A DNA stretch of 12,130 nt, taken from contig JAISRY010000126.1 of the NCBI GenBank assembly GCA_031273385.1, forward strand, positions 1 to 12,130. Reading direction: 5' to 3'. This document shows positions 8,936 through 12,130 of the stretch, in pieces. The DNA is from Tannerellaceae bacterium. Its GTDB lineage: Bacteria > Bacteroidota > Bacteroidia > Bacteroidales > Tannerellaceae. Each line of letters starts with the position of its first letter. Positions within the stretch are counted from its first letter, which is position 1. The notes below the pieces were generated by a model. The model was not told where the DNA came from, did not search any database, and was given only the letters and a program-made list of their open reading frames with translations. The translations under genes were made by a program, and so were the position numbers.

Positions 8936-10471
8936 TTATATGATCGCTTGCTGATAGGCGTTCAGCTCTTTCCTGTCGATCTCTTTCAACCGGATTTTGA
9001 TAACAAAAGGCTGGCCGGCCGTCGCTATCTTTTCAGGAATAACGATATCATAATAGGACGAACCGAACTTGTCGCGGTAATACGTTCCCGCACGTCCGCC
9101 GCCATGAATATGAGCCGGCTCTTTTATGGCCGGATATTCCGCCTGTTCGACGACATAGACCCGGCTTTTCTCTTTACTTACAGGCATTTTCACCCGCAGC
9201 AGGTTGTTCATGGGCTTATTGAATACCGTCAGGTAAATCACATCCCCCCGCTGGGTGGAATAGCCCCAATCCTGCTTTCCGAGGATGGAATGATGGACGC
9301 CATAGACCGCTTCACCGTTGACCGACAGCCATTTGCCGACCTCCCTGGCGATATCGGCCTCTTCCTTGCGGATATTACCCTCGCCGTCGGGGCCGAAATT
9401 GATCACGAAGTTCCCATCCAACGAGTTGGCTTTCACCATCATGTCGATCAGGTCGTAAGGTGTTTTCACGTAACTCAGCGACCAGTCGCGGTGATATCCC
9501 CACTGGTTTTCGGGAATGGTCATCACGCAATCCCAGTCATTGCCCCCGGTTTCCGCCAGGGTGGAGGGCAGGTTGCGCTCAAAACGCTGGTCGTAATCGT
9601 CGATCAGGTCGCCGTTGGCATCGACATGGCGGCATCCTTTTTCGTCGGCGCGGAAACGGCTTCCGATAATCAGCCCGGGGTGCATCGCACGCAATTCTTC
9701 GCCCAACGCATCGACCCATGCCGCCTCTTTCATCCATGCGCTGTCCCATGACCCATCGAACCAAAGCCCCTTCACCTGCGGGTAGCCGGTCAGCAGTTCA
9801 ATCAGCTGGTTACGCGTAAATTCCTTGAATGTCTCATAACGGGCTTTATCTTCCGCCGTCTTGAAGGGATTGAAATGTTCCCAATCCGCTCTGTCGGAAG
9901 GAGCAATGGCTTTTCCGGCCTGATAGCCCGGATGATTCCAGTCGATGATGGAGAAGTAGAGGTAGACATCGATCCCTTCGGCCGTATAGGCATCCACAAT
10001 CTCTTTTACAATATCTTTCCCGTAGGGCGTATTGGCGACGGTGTATGCGGTATATTTGCTTGGCCACATACAAAATCCATCGTGATGCTTCGTCGTAAAT
10101 ATCACATACTTTGCGCCCATCTCCTTCGCCTGTTTCGCCCACTGTTCCGCATTGAACGCCTGCGGGTTAAACTGTTTGTAGAGGGTATCGTATTCCTCTT
10201 TGGCGATCAGCCCCGATGAGCGGAACCATTCTGCGGCGTATGCCGACGTTTTGCCGTTCCACTGTCCGCCCGGGATTGCATACACGCCCCAATGGATAAA
10301 TTGCCCCAATCCGTACTCGCGCCAACGTTGCATGGCGGCATCTGTCCGCTTTCCTGTGCGATGTGCACCATGTTTTAATGGTAGCCGTTCTTTTTCCTGA
10401 TTTGTTTGTGCTATTCCCTGTCCACATAAAAGAATGGAAAGAAATAAAACCAAACTGTTTTTTGTGCTCAT
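8936..10471 (-). CDS. GH29 alpha-L-fucosidase, exported
   Basis: The product has 511 residues with a signal peptide probably cleaved after ..GQGIA (A21). The only cysteine nearby, C16, has no proper lipobox. GH29 landmarks appear in order: GQFIHWGVY (56-64), the substrate-pocket motif TKHHDGFCMW (127-136), the nucleophile motif KGLWFDGSWD with D239 as the expected catalytic nucleophile, MTIPENQWGY (317-326) and NFVINFGPDGEG (354-365). After about residue 395 comes the usual C-terminal beta-sandwich. The acid/base residue is poorly conserved in GH29; E298 and E307 are candidates only. The enzyme removes terminal alpha-L-fucose in the periplasm or outside the cell. As the first gene of the operon, next to SusCD and an M60 peptidase, it points to fucosylated host O-glycoproteins. 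Linkage preference (GH29-A or GH29-B) cannot be read with confidence. Confidence 0.95.
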   Translation of the reverse strand: MSTKNSLVLFLSILLCGQGIAQTNQEKERLPLKHGAHRTGKRTDAAMQRWREYGLGQFIHWGVYAIPGGQWNGKTSAYAAEWFRSSGLIAKEEYDTLYKQFNPQAFNAEQWAKQAKEMGAKYVIFTTKHHDGFCMWPSKYTAYTVANTPYGKDIVKEIVDAYTAEGIDVYLYFSIIDWNHPGYQAGKAIAPSDRADWEHFNPFKTAEDKARYETFKEFTRNQLIELLTGYPQVKGLWFDGSWDSAWMKEAAWVDALGEELRAMHPGLIIGSRFRADEKGCRHVDANGDLIDDYDQRFERNLPSTLAETGGNDWDCVMTIPENQWGYHRDWSLSYVKTPYDLIDMMVKANSLDGNFVINFGPDGEGNIRKEEADIAREVGKWLSVNGEAVYGVHHSILGKQDWGYSTQRGDVIYLTVFNKPMNNLLRVKMPVSKEKSRVYVVEQAEYPAIKEPAHIHGGGRAGTYYRDKFGSSYYDIVIPEKIATAGQPFVIKIRLKEIDRKELNAYQQAII

Positions 10472-10523
10472 AGTATTAATTGTTTTTTTGCGCCAAATAG
10501 CATTAATTAACTTTTTTGCGTTA

Positions 10524-10548
10524 CAAAAATAGGGGTGTTGACACCTCT
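10524..10548 (-). promoter_or_regulatory. Candidate PUL promoter (-7 box) with adjacent inverted-repeat operator
   Basis: On the minus strand, 10531-10524 reads TATTTTTG, matching the Bacteroidota -7 element TAnnTTTG and placing a start site near 10517, about 46 bases before the fucosidase ATG. No TTTG-like -33 box sits at the expected distance. Instead the inverted repeat AGGGGTGT-TG-ACACCTCT fills 10531-10548 (GGTGT/ACACC perfect, 7 of 8 in each full arm). A missing -33 box with a palindrome in its place fits an activator-dependent PUL promoter. The operator role is inferred. Confidence 0.5.
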
Positions 10549-10613
10549 TTCCTTTACTCTATTCGTTATTTTTTTTGCTCTTTTTGAAGTTTTTCCAAGG
10601 TTTTGGTGGATTT

Positions 10614-10632
10614 CCGGTCAATAATTTAGTCC
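10614..10632 (-). repeat. Copy of the ATPase gene's 3' end (19 bp, 17 identical)
   Basis: This stretch matches 11555-11573, the last codons and stop of the ATPase gene, at 17 of 19 bases. Read on the minus strand in the equivalent frame it gives ..GLNY-stop, the same ending as the intact gene. Similarity does not clearly extend further upstream. It may be the footprint of a lost gene copy or part of the repeat module that accompanies such genes. Confidence 0.45.
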
Positions 10633-10697
10633 AATTAGAGGACATATACCCCCCAACGCATTAGAACAAGGATGCGAGAGGGCACATGCAAATTTGG

Positions 10698-10760
10698 AAA
10701 AGTATGCATACTCTTTCAAAAAAGTATGCATACTCTTTCGGAAAAGAATGCATCCTCACG
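10698..10760. repeat. Repeat family A: three tandem AT-rich palindromes at 22-bp pitch
   Basis: Units begin at 10698, 10720 and 10742, exactly 22 bases apart. The first two share 20 identical bases built round the perfect 12-bp palindrome AGTATGCATACT, with A-rich left and CTTTC right flanks. The third is diverged (core AATGCATCC). A single inverted copy lies at 11371-11390. A pitch of 22 bp puts the palindromes on the same face of the helix, as expected for binding sites of a dimeric protein. Confidence 0.85.
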
Positions 10761-10772
10761 AAAAAGGAAAAA

Positions 10773-10874
10773 TACACAGTTGTGTAGCCGGCGCTAGACA
10801 ATTGTGTTGCGCCGGCTACACAACTGTCTAGCCCTGAGTACACAACTGTCTGGCTCCGGCTACACAACTGTGTA
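10773..10874. repeat. Repeat family B: five 14-bp palindromes at exact 22-bp pitch
   Basis: Units are at 10773-10786, 10795-10808, 10817-10830, 10839-10852 and 10861-10874, each beginning 22 bases after the last. The form is TACACAACTGTGTA, near-palindromic, with a few changes per unit. The 8-bp spacers are GCCGGCGC, GCGCCGGC, GCCCTGAG and GCTCCGGC; the second is the exact reverse complement of the first. As a result 10773-10794 and 10810-10831 can pair over 22 bases with one mismatch around a 15-base loop. Spacers are far too short for CRISPR. The layout resembles iterons or a phased operator array. Confidence 0.88.
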
Positions 10875-10881
10875 AAACCGA

Positions 10882-10965
10882 GAACTCCTCCCGTCCGAAA
10901 AAAAATAGCTCCCGTCTCATTTTAAATAGCTCCCGACCTATTAAAAATAGCTCCCGACCGGCTGA
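10882..10965. repeat. Repeat family C: four AAATAGCTCCCG boxes at 21-bp pitch
   Basis: Boxes start at 10882, 10903, 10924 and 10945, exactly 21 bases apart. The last three are identical over AAATAGCTCCCG, while the first is degenerate (GAACTCCTCCCG). The remaining 9 bases of each unit vary. A further copy, AAATAGCGCCCGTC, lies at 11547-11560 over the stop codon of the ATPase gene. The array directly follows family B across the linker TGTAAAACCG. Confidence 0.85.
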
Positions 10966-11026
10966 AAGAGGCGGTTAAGGATTCATTTCGGTTTTCCAAA
11001 GGCTTGTAAAAGAGGCAAAAAGAGCT

Positions 11027-11308
11027 AAAAAGCCCCCCAATAAAGTTTCCGTTTTTTCCCCTTCACCCTTTCACCTTTCGCCTAACACACTGGCCAACAA
11101 CTAAATGCGGTGAAGGGAGGGTGAAAGGAGGTGAAAGGAAGCGGAAATCGGGAAATGGGAGACGCTTACCCCCCCTTCCCGCCATCGAATGACCCTCCTT
11201 ACACCTCCTTTCACCCCCCCTTCACCGCATTTGAGTGTCATCCAGCCTGTTACACGAAAGGTGAAGCTGTGAAGGCAAAAAACGCAAAACTTTATTGGGG
11301 GGCTTTTT
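11027..11308. repeat. Large imperfect inverted repeat, arms about 115 bp
   Basis: The outer 22 bases, 11027-11048 and 11287-11308, are perfect reverse complements. Similarity continues inward through about 11142 on the left and 11193 on the right, roughly 80% by eye with small gaps, leaving a centre of about 50 bases. Weaker similarity reaches outward to about 11013 and 11321. Each arm also carries several GGTGAAGG/GTGAAAGG motifs in both orientations, so each arm can fold on itself. No reading frame in it looks real and I found no target-site duplication. It may be a MITE-like element or a structured region. Confidence 0.8.
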
Positions 11309-11370
11309 GCGCCTTTTCCCTATCCAGAATCAGGATTTTAGCTATATTGAAAAAGTGTATTACATCAGTA

Positions 11371-11429
11371 GAAAGGATGCATACTTTTTCCGCCCTCGCG
11401 AGTGGAGATATCTTCGATCGTGAGGGCGG
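11371..11429. repeat. Single inverted family A copy followed by a 12-bp stem hairpin
   Basis: Positions 11371-11390 (GAAAGGATGCATACTTTTTC) are a family A unit in inverted orientation. Immediately after, 11390-11401 (CCGCCCTCGCGA) and 11418-11429 (TCGTGAGGGCGG) pair over 11 of 12 positions round a 16-base loop. No T-run follows on either strand, so a classical intrinsic terminator is not supported. Confidence 0.7.
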
Positions 11430-11448
11430 TAAAGATGGGTACGTCCAA

Positions 11449-11503
11449 ACGCCGGAGGCGTAACCGTTCAATAACCCCGTACTAAGCGGAGCGCAGTGCG
11501 GGG
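11449..11503. repeat. Two short hairpins downstream of the ATPase gene
   Basis: ACGCC-GGA-GGCGT at 11449-11461 is a compact 5-bp stem with a 3-base loop. CCCCGTACT (11475-11483) and AGTGCGGGG (11495-11503) form a 9-position stem with one G-T wobble on the plus strand (a mismatch on the minus strand). They may help end or protect ATPase transcripts, but neither has a clear U-tract. Confidence 0.5.
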
Positions 11504-11535
11504 TAAAGGAGATACCCGGAGCACCTTCCCGTTAG

Positions 11536-11560
11536 TGTAAAACCGGAAATAGCGCCCGTC
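11536..11560. repeat. Isolated copy of the family B/C junction
   Basis: TGTAAAACCG at 11536-11545 is identical to 10871-10880, and CCCGTC at 11555-11560 sits at the same distance as in 10890-10895. In between lies a family C box (AAATAGCGCCCG from 11547). The element overlaps the TGA stop of the ATPase gene at 11559-11561. Confidence 0.7.
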
Positions 11561-12130
11561 AATAATTTAATCCGAATACCCATAGCGGCAGGATGTTCTG
11601 ATAGCCGTACTCGATATCGTCCTTGACGATGAAAGCGTTGTCCAATCCGGCAATCTGCTTTTGTCCCTTATTCCTGCCTCCTACCTCAAAGGTGTATTTT
11701 CCGATCACGAAATCGGCTTTTCCTGAAGAGGCAACCTGATGATTGACCGACATTTGGTTCAGGAAAAACGTTTCCCTAAGGTTGCCTGTATCGGCCGTTT
11801 CATTCGCCAGGCTGTAAATCAGGTTCGGGTTGTTAAGATACACTTTCTCAACCTTTCCCAATGCCCTGACGCCGCCCGTATCGCTTTGCAACTGCATGAT
11901 GACCCCCGCCTGCTCCATATAGTGAAAGTAATCCTTTATCTGGTTGCGGTGTACGCCGGTCATTTCAGCTATCTTGTTGATATTTGGCTTGAAAGGAGCG
12001 CTTTGGGCAACAATGTAAAGCAACTGTTTCAGTTTTCTCGACGTGGCGACATTCATCCGTGCATACAACGGGATATCGTTTTCAAGCGTTTGATTTAAGG
12101 TGTTTCGCAATCTTTGGTCAAACCCCGGTT
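11559..12130 (-). CDS. AAA-family ATPase with winged helix and DUF4143-like C-terminal domain, 5' part outside window
   Basis: The frame is open through the right edge (..PGFDQRLRNTLNQTLENDIP..), so this is only the C-terminal part. The first possible start inside the window is a TTG, and the match to the family continues upstream of it. Visible parts are a helical linker, a winged-helix segment (KPNINKIAEMTGVHRNQIKDY, then MEQAGVIMQL) and a C-terminal region with ADFVIGKYTFEVGG, resembling the D..ExK core of PD-(D/E)XK-type domains, but with G where K is usual. It ends ..LPLWVFGLNY. Such ATPases (AAA_14 plus DUF4143) occur in many copies in Bacteroidales and their function is largely unknown. 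The Walker motifs would lie outside the window, so ATPase activity is inferred from family likeness. It is not evidently linked to the PUL, being separated by 1.1 kb of repeats. Confidence 0.85.
   Translation of the reverse strand, partial: PGFDQRLRNTLNQTLENDIPLYARMNVATSRKLKQLLYIVAQSAPFKPNINKIAEMTGVHRNQIKDYFHYMEQAGVIMQLQSDTGGVRALGKVEKVYLNNPNLIYSLANETADTGNLRETFFLNQMSVNHQVASSGKADFVIGKYTFEVGGRNKGQKQIAGLDNAFIVKDDIEYGYQNILPLWVFGLNY

Larger units (their letters stand above)
10472..11558. other. 1.1-kb gene-free region dense in repeats
   Basis: I see no credible gene here. The short open frames read directly through the repeats and show no family features. The right part (about 10472-10613) is the AT-rich leader and promoter of the PUL. 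The rest holds, in plus-strand order, three phased repeat families, a large imperfect inverted repeat, hairpins and isolated copies of the same repeats, each entered separately. I see no tRNA or rRNA, and no CRISPR array. Both flanking genes point leftwards, so the region is downstream of the ATPase gene and upstream of the PUL. Confidence 0.8.

Noticed and set aside
10661..10867. 68-codon minus-strand open frame
   Set aside because: It is a read-through of repeat families A and B, whose 22-bp period is not a multiple of three.
10698..10965. CRISPR array
   Set aside because: Units are 12-20 bp palindromes with spacers of 2-9 bp, three different repeat sequences, and no cas gene in view.
11027..11308. 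Invertible promoter (phase-variation switch) bounded by the perfect 22-bp inverted repeats
   Set aside because: The geometry would fit, but similarity continues through the arms instead of stopping at the ends, I see no TAnnTTTG promoter inside, and no recombinase gene is adjacent.
11390..11429. Intrinsic terminator
   Set aside because: The stem is good, but no T-run follows it on either strand.
11131..11463. 110-codon plus-strand open frame in the intergenic region
   Set aside because: It runs from one arm of the inverted repeat through the family A copy and hairpins. Composition follows the repeats, it has no family features, and it shows no promoter-like context.

Overview
The window looks like a chromosome segment of a gut-type Bacteroidota (order Bacteroidales). 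The grounds are a paired SusC/SusD system, lipoproteins with Bacteroidota-type lipoboxes, a TAnnTTTG-type promoter element, an AAA/DUF4143 ATPase of a type common in Bacteroidales, and a C-terminal domain resembling a type IX secretion (Por) sorting signal. That domain and the fairly GC-rich coding regions would suit Parabacteroides/Tannerellaceae or a relative, but I cannot fix the genus. Every convincing gene lies on the minus strand.

Positions 10471 down to 1 hold a five-gene polysaccharide/glycoprotein utilization locus (PUL). In order of transcription it encodes a GH29 alpha-L-fucosidase, a SusC-type TonB-dependent transporter, a SusD-type lipoprotein, a lipoprotein with two Ig-like domains and a discoidin (F5/8 type C)-like domain, and an M60-type (mucinase/enhancin) metallopeptidase that runs off the left edge. 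The gaps are 84, 28, 49 and 4 bases, so one operon is likely. The expected substrate is a fucosylated glycoprotein such as mucin: M60 cleaves the glycosylated backbone, the discoidin-like domains hold the glycan, SusCD imports fragments and the fucosidase removes fucose. No regulator is visible. The transporter has no STN domain, so control by an ECF sigma/anti-sigma pair through it is unlikely. A -7-like box with an adjacent inverted repeat lies just upstream of the fucosidase.

Positions 10472-11558 are a 1.1-kb stretch with no credible gene but dense repeats. From left to right it holds three AT-rich palindromes at 22-bp pitch (family A), five 14-bp palindromes at exactly 22-bp pitch (family B), four GC-rich boxes at 21-bp pitch (family C), a roughly 280-bp imperfect inverted repeat with a perfect 22-bp outer stem, a single inverted family A copy, three hairpins, and a single family C copy at the 3' end of the next gene. 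The order A, palindromes, TGTAAAACCG, C appears twice, once expanded and once contracted, on either side of the large inverted repeat. This is the least explained part of the window.

Positions 11559-12130 hold the 3' part of an AAA-family ATPase with a winged helix and a DUF4143-like (PD-(D/E)XK-related) C-terminal domain. Its 5' end is outside the window.
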